From Bog-756 sp963831535 (lineage in GTDB: Bacteria; Actinomycetota; Acidimicrobiia; Acidimicrobiales; RAAP-2): 64,000 nucleotides of DNA. This document shows, piece by piece, positions 10,453-18,154 of this stretch. The notes beneath the pieces were generated by a model. That model saw only the letters and a program-made list of their open reading frames with translations, was not told where the DNA came from and made no database searches. Where the stretch lies: positions 124,001-188,000 of the forward strand of contig CAWHQP010000008.1 in the NCBI GenBank assembly GCA_963831535.1, written 5' to 3'. The position numbers and the translations under genes were made by a program. Numbering within the stretch: position 1 is the first letter of the stretch; every line of letters starts with the position of its first letter.

Positions 10453-11844
10453 GCGCCGTCACCGATACCGACACCGGCCGGACGGGACCGGGGGCCGACG
10501 ACCTCGTGGACCTGGCCGAGCGGGTGGCCGGATGGGCCCGCACCGGTGAGGATCTCGAGGTCTACGTGGCGCGAGGTGACGAGACCGACATCCGCGCCTA
10601 TGCCGGCGAGGTTGAGTCGCTCACCTCGGCCACCTCGGCCGGGATCGGGATCCGGGTGGTCGTGGACCACAAGCTGGGATTCGCCTGGGCCGGTTCGCTG
10701 GATCAGACCGTTCTGGAAGAGACCCTGGCTGAAGCCCGGGACAACGCCACCTACGCCACCCCGGACGAGCACGTGCAGCTGGCCGTGCCCGACGGCATGG
10801 CCGCCGTGCCCGTCGACCTGTGGGACGGCGGACTGGCCTCGGTGCCCACCACCGAGAAAGTGGCCCTGGCCCTGGCCCTGGAAGCCCAGGCCCGCGCCGC
10901 CGATCCGCTGATCCGCCAGGTGGACCACGCCGACTACGGCGACGCCGCCGTGGAAGTTGCCCTCGTGTCCACCACGGGTATCCGCTCGTCGAGCCGGAAG
11001 ACATCGGGGTATATCTCGGTCGGGGTCATCGCCGGCGAGGGCGAGGCCAGCCAGACCGGCAGCGGCTTTAGCGTGGACCGCGGCTTCGCCGGGCTGGATC
11101 CGGACAAGGCCACTTCCGACGCCGTGACCCGGGCCGTTCAGGATGCTCGGGGCCACCAAGGGACCCTCGGGCCGCTCCACGGTGGTGTTCGACCGACGGG
11201 TGGCGACGACGCTCCTCTCTGTGGTGTCCTCGGCCCTGTCCGGGGAGGCCGTGGCCAAAGGCCGGTCCTTCTTCGCCGGGCGGATCGGGGAGGTCGTCGG
11301 TGACGCCGCCCTCACGTTAGTGGACGATCCCACCGATCCGAGGGCCTACGGCGCCGCGTCCTACGACGCCGAGGGCCTGGCCTGCCGTCGGAACGTACTC
11401 ATCGACCGGGGCGTGCTCCGTGCCTTTCTCTACGACACGGTCTCGGCTTCCAGGGCCGGGGTGGCCTCGACCGGCTCGGCGGTCCGCGGTGGATTCGCCG
11501 GTACCCCCGGTCCCGGGTGCCGGGCCCTCACCCTCGCCCCAGGCCCCGAGGGCTACGACGAGGATGGGGTGCTGGCCGCGGTGGGGGAGGGAGTGTTCGT
11601 CCAGTCCATGACCGGAGTCCACTCCGGGGTCAATCCGATCAGTGGCGACTTCTCGGTCGGAGCGGAGGGGCTGATGATCCGTAACGGCCGCCTGGCCGAG
11701 CCGGTCCGGGAGATCACCGTGGCCTCCACCCTGCAACGGATCCTGCAGTCACTGGTGGCGGTGGGTGCCGACGTCGAGTGGCTGCCCGGGATCGCCGCCG
11801 GCCAGACGCTGGCCGTCGGCGACATGCAGATCAGCGGGGTCTGA
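10449..11844 (+). CDS. tldE: TldE/PmbA-like partner of TldD, with a frame break near the middle
   Basis: The TldE subunit completes the TldD/TldE protease; it holds the substrate strand and lacks the zinc motif, as expected here. The first part, from the ATG at 10449, contains ESLTSATSAGIGIRVVV and the strand VALVSTTGIRSSSR. The second part, in another frame from about 11143, contains GPSGRSTVVFDRRVATTL, CRRNVLIDRGVLRAFLYD and the C-terminal GVHSGVNPISGDFSVGAEGL. One surplus base around 11138-11143 (between AVQ and MLGATKGP) explains the break. Repaired length is about 464 residues. It overlaps the tldD stop by four bases. Confidence 0.88.
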
Positions 11845-11936
11845 CCGGACGCTCGCCACCTCGGTCCGGGTCCCCGGGGGTTCTGGCGCCGCGCTACTGC
11901 GCCGCTCTTCCCCGTCGAGCCCGATTGTCGGGTCCG

Positions 11937-12665
11937 TCAGTGGACAGCCGCCGTCGCTTTGGTGCAGGCATCGAGGGCGCTCGGTGTCGACGTGTAGTAG
12001 ATGGATCCGTTGATGGCCAGCGAGTATGGCCCCGCAGCGGCAGCCGTCGGCGTGCCTCCGGTCCACAGGGGCGTCTCGGCCGACGACGCCGACGACGAGG
12101 TGCCGGCCGACGACGTGGATGTTGCGGCGTTGGCACCGTAGGAGAGCACGAACGTCTGGATCACGAACAGTCGCGGGAAGCCGTCGAGGTCGTTGATGAA
12201 CGTGCTGATCTGGCCATAGTTGCCGGTGACCGCCAGTGTGGTCGGCACCGCCACCACGCCGGCCGGAGTGGAAGTTCCGGTACTCGGCGTGGACGCCGTG
12301 GTGGCCGGAGCGAAACCGCTGAACTGGGTGAGGGCCACGCCGGATCCGGCCACCAGTCCGTTGAACTGGTTCTCGAACGAGGATTCCTCGGCATCGACGT
12401 CAGTCGGGCTCTGGACGCTCGGGATCTGGGTGGCGATTTTCTGCAGATCGGCACAGCTGGACGACAGCTTCTGCTGCTCTGACTTGAGGGAGGCCAGTTT
12501 GGCCTCCAGGGTGGTCTGCTGATTCTGCAGCGTGGTCTGCTGCGTCTGGAGGCTCGAGAGCTTGGAGTTCTGGGGAGAGATGAGGACCGCCCAGACCAAC
12601 AGGGCCACGACCAGAGTTGCCGCCCCCATCAACAGGGGAATCCGGTACTCGCGGACTTCGTTCAT
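11937..12665 (-). CDS. pilO: PilO-like type IV pilus assembly protein
   Basis: About 242 residues. There is a short cytoplasmic start MNEVREYRIPLLM, one membrane helix (residues ~10-30), a coiled coil rich in Gln/Leu/Thr (LSSLQTQQTTLQNQQ to about residue 75), and an outer domain with the PilO-type strand FINDLDGFPRLFVIQTF. PilO pairs with PilN through the coiled coil and aligns the pilus motor beneath the wall. The ATG at 12665 overlaps the stop of the upstream pilM-pilN gene in ATGA form, so the two are coupled. The C-terminal part is Ser/Thr/Ala-rich. It is convergent with tldE. Confidence 0.82.
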   Translation of the reverse strand: MNEVREYRIPLLMGAATLVVALLVWAVLISPQNSKLSSLQTQQTTLQNQQTTLEAKLASLKSEQQKLSSSCADLQKIATQIPSVQSPTDVDAEESSFENQFNGLVAGSGVALTQFSGFAPATTASTPSTGTSTPAGVVAVPTTLAVTGNYGQISTFINDLDGFPRLFVIQTFVLSYGANAATSTSSAGTSSSASSAETPLWTGGTPTAAAAGPYSLAINGSIYYTSTPSALDACTKATAAVH

Positions 12666-14362
12666 TTCAGGCTCGCATTCTTCGAGAGACTGGCGTTGGG
12701 GGTGATGGAAATGGTGAAGGGGAACGAGATGGTCCCGTCGGCGTTGGCCGTCGTCCCACCCTGCAGCGGGTTGGCGAAGAGTTGGGACGAGGACACGGCG
12801 TTGATCCACGCCTCGGAGATGGACAAGCTGGGACCCGGACCGGTCACCGAGAGCTGGACCGTCCCGATGGCCGCCGACTGGGTGGCACTGGAGGCACCGG
12901 CGGACGTGGAGCCGGTCGAGGCCGTGGTGGCCCCGGTCGACGTGGTTCCCGCCACCGACGCGCCGTTGAACGACTGGACCTCGGCCCCTGCCGGGGTGAT
13001 GGACACCAGGTTGTTGAAGACCTGTGGCCAGTCGATGGCCGCGTCGAGCACGGAGGCCCGTCGCTGCACCCCGGCTGTGTAGGCGTTGTTGGCCGCCACC
13101 ACCAGGTCGTACTTGGGCACCTGGGCATTGAGCGTGGTGATCTGACTCTGCAGGGTGTCCACGTTGTTCTGTGCGTTGTGGACCTGCAGGAACTTCCAGG
13201 CGCCGAAGGCCAGAAGCAGGACCACCACGGCCACGCAGCCGACCATGGTCCGCTCCTGGATCCGCTTCATCCGGGTGCGCTTGGCCACCTCGGGTGGGAG
13301 CAGATTGAACTTCTTCACGGTCTTGTCCGGCTCGGCCAGGGCCAGTCCGATCGGCGTCGACAGCACCGGTCCGACCTCGTTCATCTGGGCAACGGTGAGG
13401 TCGAGCTTGGAGGTGTTGAGGCGAGCCAGTGGTGACACCGGCAGCACCGGGAGGTGGATCTGGTCCTCCAGCATGGGCAAGAGCCCGTAGAGGGACGAGC
13501 CTCCACCGGTGACCAGCACCCGGGACACCGGTAGCCGTCCGGGCAGCGAGGCGAAGTACTGGATCGAGTTACGGATCTCCCCCACCAGCTCGGCCATACT
13601 GGCCTGGGCGGCCCGCTGGGCCGTCTGCAGCTGGGGTGACTCCTCACCGAGACGGCGCTTCATGCCCTCGGCGTCGGAGAGGGGGATGTCGAGAGCTCCG
13701 GAGATGGCTGCCGTGGTGGCGTTCCCACCCGAGCCGATGGTGCGGACGAACTGGGGACGGCCGTTCTGGTGGACGACCACGACGGTGAGCCCGGCGCCGA
13801 CCGAGACGATGGCCTCGGGCTGCTCGGACTCCTCATGGCCCCCGATGGCCCGCACCAGCGCCGACGAGATGAGGTCGACGCCCACCACCGTCAGGCCGGC
13901 CTTCTCGACGGTCTCGATCACACCGTTCACGAGATCGGTGTGGGCGGCGGCGACGAGCACCCGACGCATCTTGTCCCCCTCGGGCGACGTGTAGTCGGCC
14001 AGGATCTGGGAGGACAGGATGGTCTGTTCCGGTGGGAAGGGGATGACCTCTTCGGACTGGAACCGGACGGCGCTGTCGACTTCGTTGTCCGGCACGAAGG
14101 GAAGGTCGAGCTCCCGGGTGATGGCCCGCAGCCCGGCGATACCGACGATGACGGTCGAACTGGAGAACTGCCCGTTCTCCCACAGCTTCTTGATGGCTTC
14201 GGACACAGACGAGCCGTCACGGATCTCCCCGTCGACCAGTGAGCCGGGGGGCAGGCCGACCTGGCCGTAGGTAAGGAGGACCGGCTGGGAATGACTGATG
14301 TCGATCTCGGCGGCGCGCACCGCGCTGGTGCCGATGTCGAGTCCTACCACGAGTTGGGCCAT
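12662..14362 (-). CDS. PilM-PilN natural fusion protein
   Basis: A 566-residue chain with two known parts. Residues 1-345 form an actin-like PilM (VGLDIGTSAVRAAEID phosphate loop, VRTIGSGGNATT, VSRVLVTGGGSSLYGLLPML). Then comes the PilN signature FNLLPPEVAKR around residue 350, one membrane helix (~372-391), a coiled coil and a PilN-type ferredoxin-like outer domain. In two-gene systems PilM binds the N-terminal NLLP peptide of PilN; here the two are covalently joined. There is no frame break, and AGGGGAG precedes the ATG at 14362. PilO follows with an ATGA overlap. The layout is like GspL of type II secretion, an actin-like domain plus helix plus outer domain in one chain. Confidence 0.88.
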   Translation of the reverse strand: MAQLVVGLDIGTSAVRAAEIDISHSQPVLLTYGQVGLPPGSLVDGEIRDGSSVSEAIKKLWENGQFSSSTVIVGIAGLRAITRELDLPFVPDNEVDSAVRFQSEEVIPFPPEQTILSSQILADYTSPEGDKMRRVLVAAAHTDLVNGVIETVEKAGLTVVGVDLISSALVRAIGGHEESEQPEAIVSVGAGLTVVVVHQNGRPQFVRTIGSGGNATTAAISGALDIPLSDAEGMKRRLGEESPQLQTAQRAAQASMAELVGEIRNSIQYFASLPGRLPVSRVLVTGGGSSLYGLLPMLEDQIHLPVLPVSPLARLNTSKLDLTVAQMNEVGPVLSTPIGLALAEPDKTVKKFNLLPPEVAKRTRMKRIQERTMVGCVAVVVLLLAFGAWKFLQVHNAQNNVDTLQSQITTLNAQVPKYDLVVAANNAYTAGVQRRASVLDAAIDWPQVFNNLVSITPAGAEVQSFNGASVAGTTSTGATTASTGSTSAGASSATQSAAIGTVQLSVTGPGPSLSISEAWINAVSSSQLFANPLQGGTTANADGTISFPFTISITPNASLSKNASLK

Positions 14363-14858
14363 GTCAGCGCTCCCCTGCGTTCAGATGGCGTTCGTCACGA
14401 CGAGGACCGGCGTGTCCAGTGATGTCCGCCGACACATTCCGGCCCGACCCGGGGTCTGATCCTCGGCTGGCCTCCGTCACGATGTTCACGCTTGGTTCTC
14501 CGGTCCTTCTGCGACCACCCGGGGATGGTCGATGGTTTGGCCGGTGCCCGAGTGCAAGGACACCAGACTGTACGAAGATCTATCGGACAAAACGGTTGGT
14601 AGCTTGAGGCACTCTGTAACCCACCGCTATGGGCCCGTCGACCGGTCGCCGAGCTCCAGCGGGCGTGCCGCGGGCAGGAAGTTCCTGCCTGGGCGCAGGT
14701 GGTGGGAAGGGGTTGGGGTTGCTACGGATCGCCGTCTACCCCGGGGGTTGCCGTCGGGCCCCGGGGCCCTCCGGGCGGACCACGGTGTCCTGCGCCGCGA
14801 CACGACGGCGGCCGAAACGTGTGGATCCCGCCGGGAGTCGTCCCGACCCCGGAGGGTC
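14363..14858. other. 496-base gap between pilT and pilM-pilN, with palindromes
   Basis: I see no convincing gene here. It holds an 8-base inverted repeat with a one-base centre (GGCAGGAA/TTCCTGCC, 14673-14689) and a 14-base GC palindrome GGGCCCCGGGGCCC (14757-14770). Either could be a terminator stem or a protein site. The minus-strand promoter of the pilM-pilN/pilO pair should lie in the right-hand part of pilM's upstream region (14365-14500). Confidence 0.5.
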
Positions 14859-16001
14859 CTAGACGAAGGTGTTGGCGAACGACCCGGTCTGCATGATGCC
14901 TTTGCGTTCGAGCATCACCTTGAGGTCGTGGGGACTGGTGGCCGTGGCCATGGCTTCGTCGAGATCGATCCGCCCGTCGGTGAGCAGCGTGACCAGAGAC
15001 TGGTCGAAGGTCTGCATGCCGTAGTACTCACCATCGGCCACGATGCCCTCGATGTCACCGGTCATGAGCGGATCGATGATGGCCTGCTGGATCCTCCCGT
15101 TGACCACCAACATCTCGATGGCCGGCACACGGTCCTTCCCGTCGGCGGTGGGGATGAGGCGCTGGCAGATGATGCCCTTCAATGAGCCGGCCAGGCTGAC
15201 CCGGGTCTGGGTCTGCTGGTGGGGAGGGAAGAAGTCGACGATCCGGTTGATGGTCTCGGTGGCATTGATGGTGTGGAGGGTCGAGAAGACCAGGTGGCCC
15301 GTCTCGGCGGCGGTCAGAGCGGCCGACACCGTCTCCTGGTCCCGCATCTCACCCACCAAGATGACGTCGGGGTCCTGGCGGAGGACCACCCGCATGGCCG
15401 ACGAGAAGGAGTCGGTGTCGAAGCCCACCTCCCGCTGGTCAATGTCGGCCAGATCGTCCGTGTGGAGGTACTCGACGGGATCCTCGATGGTCACCACGTG
15501 ACACGAACGGTTGTGGTTGATGTGGTCGATCATGGCGGCCAGCGTGGTCGTCTTGCCCGAACCAGTCGGGCCGGTGACCAGGACGAGGCCCCGCATCTCA
15601 CTGGCCAACCGGGTGACCACTTCGGGAAGCCCCAACTCGTCGACGGTGGCTGCGCTGGATCGGACCCGGCGCATGGCCAGGGCCACCGAGCCTCGTTGGA
15701 AGTAGGCGTTGACCCGGAAGCGGCCGGTGCCGGTCAGGCCGTAGGCGAAGTCCACCTCGCGCTTCTCGTGGAAGATCTCCAGAATGGGCGGCGGCATCAT
15801 CGCCTCGGCGATGGTCACGGTCTCCTCGGGGGTAAACCGGGGCTCGTCGTCCATGGTCCGCAGTGCTCCTGCCAACCGCATTCGAGGAGGAGAGCCAGCC
15901 TTTATATGCAGGTCGGAGCCGTCCAGGTCGGACAGCATTACCAGCAATCTGTCGAGATCTGATGTGTCCACGTCCAGTAGTTTACGAGCCGAAATGCCCA
16001 T
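14859..16001 (-). CDS. pilT: PilT retraction ATPase
   Basis: A canonical PilT of about 370-380 residues. GSDLHIKAGSPPRMRLAG is the N-terminal PAS-like start. The Walker A is GPTGSGKTTTLAAMIDH, the Asp box VVTIEDPVEYLH, the Walker B DVILVGEMRDQETV and the His box GHLVFSTLHT. PilT hexamers depolymerise the pilus. The longest frame starts at the ATG at 16001 without a ribosome site. A GTG at 15971, preceded by TAAACT at seven bases, gives a start closer to the family's N terminus and is my preferred alternative. The next gene downstream on the strand is pilM-pilN, 496 bases away. A second PilT-like gene lies at 24.7 kb. Confidence 0.93.
   Translation of the reverse strand: MGISARKLLDVDTSDLDRLLVMLSDLDGSDLHIKAGSPPRMRLAGALRTMDDEPRFTPEETVTIAEAMMPPPILEIFHEKREVDFAYGLTGTGRFRVNAYFQRGSVALAMRRVRSSAATVDELGLPEVVTRLASEMRGLVLVTGPTGSGKTTTLAAMIDHINHNRSCHVVTIEDPVEYLHTDDLADIDQREVGFDTDSFSSAMRVVLRQDPDVILVGEMRDQETVSAALTAAETGHLVFSTLHTINATETINRIVDFFPPHQQTQTRVSLAGSLKGIICQRLIPTADGKDRVPAIEMLVVNGRIQQAIIDPLMTGDIEGIVADGEYYGMQTFDQSLVTLLTDGRIDLDEAMATATSPHDLKVMLERKGIMQTGSFANTFV
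15979..15984 (-). promoter_or_regulatory. -10 element (TAAACT), possible leaderless start of pilT
   Basis: TAAACT ends seven bases before an in-frame GTG at 15971. It lies inside the longer pilT frame, so either the longer start is wrong or this is chance. Confidence 0.45.
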
Positions 16002-16089
16002 TTGGCGAGGACAAATTCAAAATTAATTCGTTCTCAAGTTGGCGCGATACCTGGTCGATGCAGACGGGTTGGATCGATGTTGAAGCAGT

Positions 16090-16506
16090 CTATGAGGTTC
16101 CATCCTTTGAGGATGTTGTTACCGCCTTCGCCGGCTTTGTCGGGGCTGACGGCTTGGTGGCCGAATCCGTCGGGGCCGTCTTCGAGGGCGACGTCGAGGC
16201 GGCATCGCCTGAAGGGGTGGCACCGCCAGATTTGTCGGATTTGTCGGATTTGTCGGGTTGGTCGGATTTGTCCGAGCCGGAGGACTCGGTCGAGGCACCG
16301 TCGGCGGAGGCCGGCTTGGCCGAACTGCCCGAGCGGCTGTCCGTCTTGTAGAAGCCACTTCCCTTGAACACGATCCCAACGTTTCCGAAGACCTTGCGGA
16401 CGGGGGATCCGCAGGTGGGACACGAGGTCAGCGCATCATCCTGGAACGACTGGACGACGTCGAAGTTCTTCTCGCAGCTGTCGCAGTGATACTCGTAGGT
16501 GGGCAA
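16090..16506 (-). CDS. FmdB-family zinc ribbon protein with a low-complexity tail
   Basis: A 138-residue protein whose first 45 residues are an FmdB/CxxC zinc ribbon: YEYHCDSCEKNFDVVQ and LTSCPTCGSPVRKVF give the four zinc cysteines. After GSGFYKTDSR the chain becomes a Ser/Asp/Lys/Pro-rich tail with the repeat DKSDQPDKSDKSDKS. FmdB-type proteins are small putative regulators of unknown function. The tail is encoded by a nine-base tandem repeat (about 16230-16272), whose copy number could vary. It is divergent from moaC. Confidence 0.85.
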   Translation of the reverse strand: MPTYEYHCDSCEKNFDVVQSFQDDALTSCPTCGSPVRKVFGNVGIVFKGSGFYKTDSRSGSSAKPASADGASTESSGSDKSDQPDKSDKSDKSGGATPSGDAASTSPSKTAPTDSATKPSAPTKPAKAVTTSSKDGTS

Positions 16507-16594
16507 CCGGGTGGTCCTCTCGATCCGAAGCCAACGTCAGGCTGGCAGTCTACTTGAGAGAGTGCCAATGCCGACCTGGGGCTCCGGAGTCCCG

Positions 16595-16600
16595 TACACT
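16595..16600 (+). promoter_or_regulatory. -10 element (TACACT) upstream of moaC
   Basis: TACACT ends six bases before GTG 16607, the usual leaderless spacing in this window. It would make an mRNA whose first codon opens a seven-codon frame that ends on the moaC start. Confidence 0.55.
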
Positions 16601-16606
16601 GGGGCG

Positions 16607-16630
16607 GTGAACGACGGCCTCGCCTCATGA
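16607..16630 (+). CDS. Possible leaderless seven-codon leader peptide overlapping the moaC start
   Basis: GTG at 16607 reads VNDGLAS and stops at TGA 16628-16630. This overlaps the moaC ATG (16627-16629) as ATGA. With TACACT six bases upstream, ribosomes could start on the leaderless GTG and re-initiate at moaC, which has no Shine-Dalgarno sequence of its own. This is inferred purely from spacing. Confidence 0.4.
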   Translation: MNDGLAS

Positions 16631-17112
16631 CTGACCGCAGCCTCAGCCACCTGGACCCCTTCAGCGGCACCCGAATGGTGGACGTTTCGCCCAAGGAGGC
16701 GACTCACCGCCGGGCCTTGGCCCGCTGCAAGGTGGCGATGAAGCCCGAGACGACAGCCAAGGTGGCCAACAACGCCATCACCAAGGGCGACGTCCTGGCT
16801 GCGGCCCGGGTGGCCGGCATCCAGGCGGCCAAGCGGACGGCGGACCTGGTACCCATGTGCCATCCGCTCCTGGTCGGTGCTGTCCACGTGGATTTCACCA
16901 TCGGCGACGACTTCGTCGAGGTCGAGGCCAAGGTGGAAGCGGTGGACCGGACCGGCGTGGAGATGGAGGCTATGACGGCCTGTGCCATCGCCGCACTCAC
17001 CGTCTACGACATGTGCAAGACCACCGACCGCACCATGAGCATCGGCCAACTGATGTTGTGGGAGAAGACCGGTGGAAGCTCCGGCGTCTGGAAGCGGGAT
17101 CCGCTGACCTGA
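16627..17112 (+). CDS. moaC: Cyclic pyranopterin monophosphate synthase MoaC
   Basis: A 161-residue MoaC, which with MoaA turns GTP into cyclic pyranopterin monophosphate, the first intermediate of molybdenum cofactor. All landmarks are visible: MVDVSPKEATHRRALA, NNAITKGDVLAAARVAGIQA, the active-site segment PMCHPLLVGAVHVDF, VEAVDRTGVEMEAMTA and the Lys in MCKTTDRTM. Length is normal. No other moa gene is in the window. The ATG at 16627 overlaps the stop of a possible seven-codon leader, and no ribosome site is seen. Confidence 0.95.
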   Translation: MTDRSLSHLDPFSGTRMVDVSPKEATHRRALARCKVAMKPETTAKVANNAITKGDVLAAARVAGIQAAKRTADLVPMCHPLLVGAVHVDFTIGDDFVEVEAKVEAVDRTGVEMEAMTACAIAALTVYDMCKTTDRTMSIGQLMLWEKTGGSSGVWKRDPLT

Positions 17113-17201
17113 GCCGGTTGCGTCAATTCGGCCGGGCGCTCAGTCTCCCGGGAATGTCCGGAGGAAGCCGGGAAGGTCCTGAGGAAGGAGCCGGCCCGCT
17201 C

Positions 17202-17549
17202 TCAGCGAGTGAGTTTCCAGAACTGCTTTCTCGACTTGGTCCCTTTGTTCCGCGCCGACGAGAAGAAGAAGTCGGGGGCCATCGGTGAGCCATTGAAGGA
17301 CAGGGCCATGGCCGTGGTCTCATCGAGTTCGGGAACGGGCCGGGGTTTTGTCGGCGCGGCCACCGTCGATGTGGCCGTTACTCCTTCATCAGTCCCCAAC
17401 GCCAGGATGTCGTTGGCCATGGCCGCACTCGCCGCGAAGTCGGCGCGCTGCCGGGGCGGAGGAGGAGGAGGCGGCGGCGGCGGCGGCGGAGCATCCATCG
17501 TCTCCACGGCCGGCGTCGGTGTCTGGGCGGTCATGTCGTGCGAAGTCAT
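17202..17549 (-). CDS. Hypothetical polyproline protein
   Basis: An unrecognised 115-residue frame. It has a Thr/Pro-rich start, a run of twelve prolines (residues ~21-32), a mixed helical part ADFAASAAMANDILALG, and a basic end SRKQFWKLTR. The composition looks protein-like and is better balanced than the opposite-strand frame, which would contain a polyglycine run. No ribosome site or -10 is clear. The run of prolines resembles the one in the linker of PilB at 22.7 kb. It could be a scaffold or pole-marking protein, but that is a guess. It is convergent with moaC. Confidence 0.4.
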   Translation of the reverse strand: MTSHDMTAQTPTPAVETMDAPPPPPPPPPPPPRQRADFAASAAMANDILALGTDEGVTATSTVAAPTKPRPVPELDETTAMALSFNGSPMAPDFFFSSARNKGTKSRKQFWKLTR

Positions 17550-17708
17550 GGCATCGTCGTTCGTTAGGAGTGGTGTGCGACTCGAGGTGGACCGCCAACC
17601 GCTCGATGAGCTCCTACACCAGAGTATCGGCTGAAAGTCGATTTCCGACAGGGGTATCAGGAAAAAATCTCTGATCGGGATGTATCGTCGTTTCCCGCCG
17701 GGCGGTGC

Positions 17709-18002
17709 TCAGCCGCGAACGGCGGAGCGGAGATCCCGAAGGGAGAGCTCCGAGGTGGCTTCACCGCCGCATTGCGAGCAGTGCTCGACGTGGCGCCAGC
17801 TGCGCAGCAATCGGGTGCCCTCCGGATTGAGGAGCACAACGAAGGATTCCGACAGAGGGTCGATCTCCACCCCATAGCACGCCTGCCATTCGGTGGACGC
17901 CGTGGTGTGATGATCCGAGCCTTTGACGAGTCGCCGAAACCTCGAATGGTCCATGTCGATGATCCAGGTGCTGTGGCACGACTCGATGACGATCTGTTCC
18001 AC
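17709..18002 (-). CDS. Conserved-looking hypothetical protein with a CxxC end
   Basis: A 97-residue frame starting at GTG 18002. GATACT six bases upstream is a possible leaderless -10. The chain begins with strands (IVIESCHSTWIIDMDHSRF), continues with WQACYGVEIDPLSESFVVLL and ends with a single CSQCGG pair and a helix LSLRDLRSA. I recall similar small proteins in acidimicrobial genomes but cannot name a family. The balanced composition in a region without a competing gene supports it. Confidence 0.5.
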   Translation of the reverse strand: MEQIVIESCHSTWIIDMDHSRFRRLVKGSDHHTTASTEWQACYGVEIDPLSESFVVLLNPEGTRLLRSWRHVEHCSQCGGEATSELSLRDLRSAVRG

Positions 18003-18154
18003 TTCGTCAGTATCCCATAATTTGACGAGAATCTTGCAGTGATTTCATGTCGGTTCAGTGACAGTTGCTCATCGGTTTGCCTCGCCACGATACTGAACGT
18101 GGCCGATCCCGATAGTGGCAGGGGCATGTCATCGCCAAATTCGTCGCCATAAAC

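Noticed and set aside
14629..14862. A 77-residue plus-strand frame in the gap between pilT and pilM-pilN
   Set aside because: Its Arg/Gly/Pro-rich composition and lack of start signals indicate chance.
16560..16575. A GAGTGCCAA half-site like CIRCE (HrcA operator) upstream of moaC
   Set aside because: Only one half is present, without the inverted partner at nine bases.
17209..17634. A plus-strand frame with a polyglycine run opposite the polyproline protein
   Set aside because: The minus-strand frame has the better amino-acid balance; polyglycine here is the reverse reading of proline codons.
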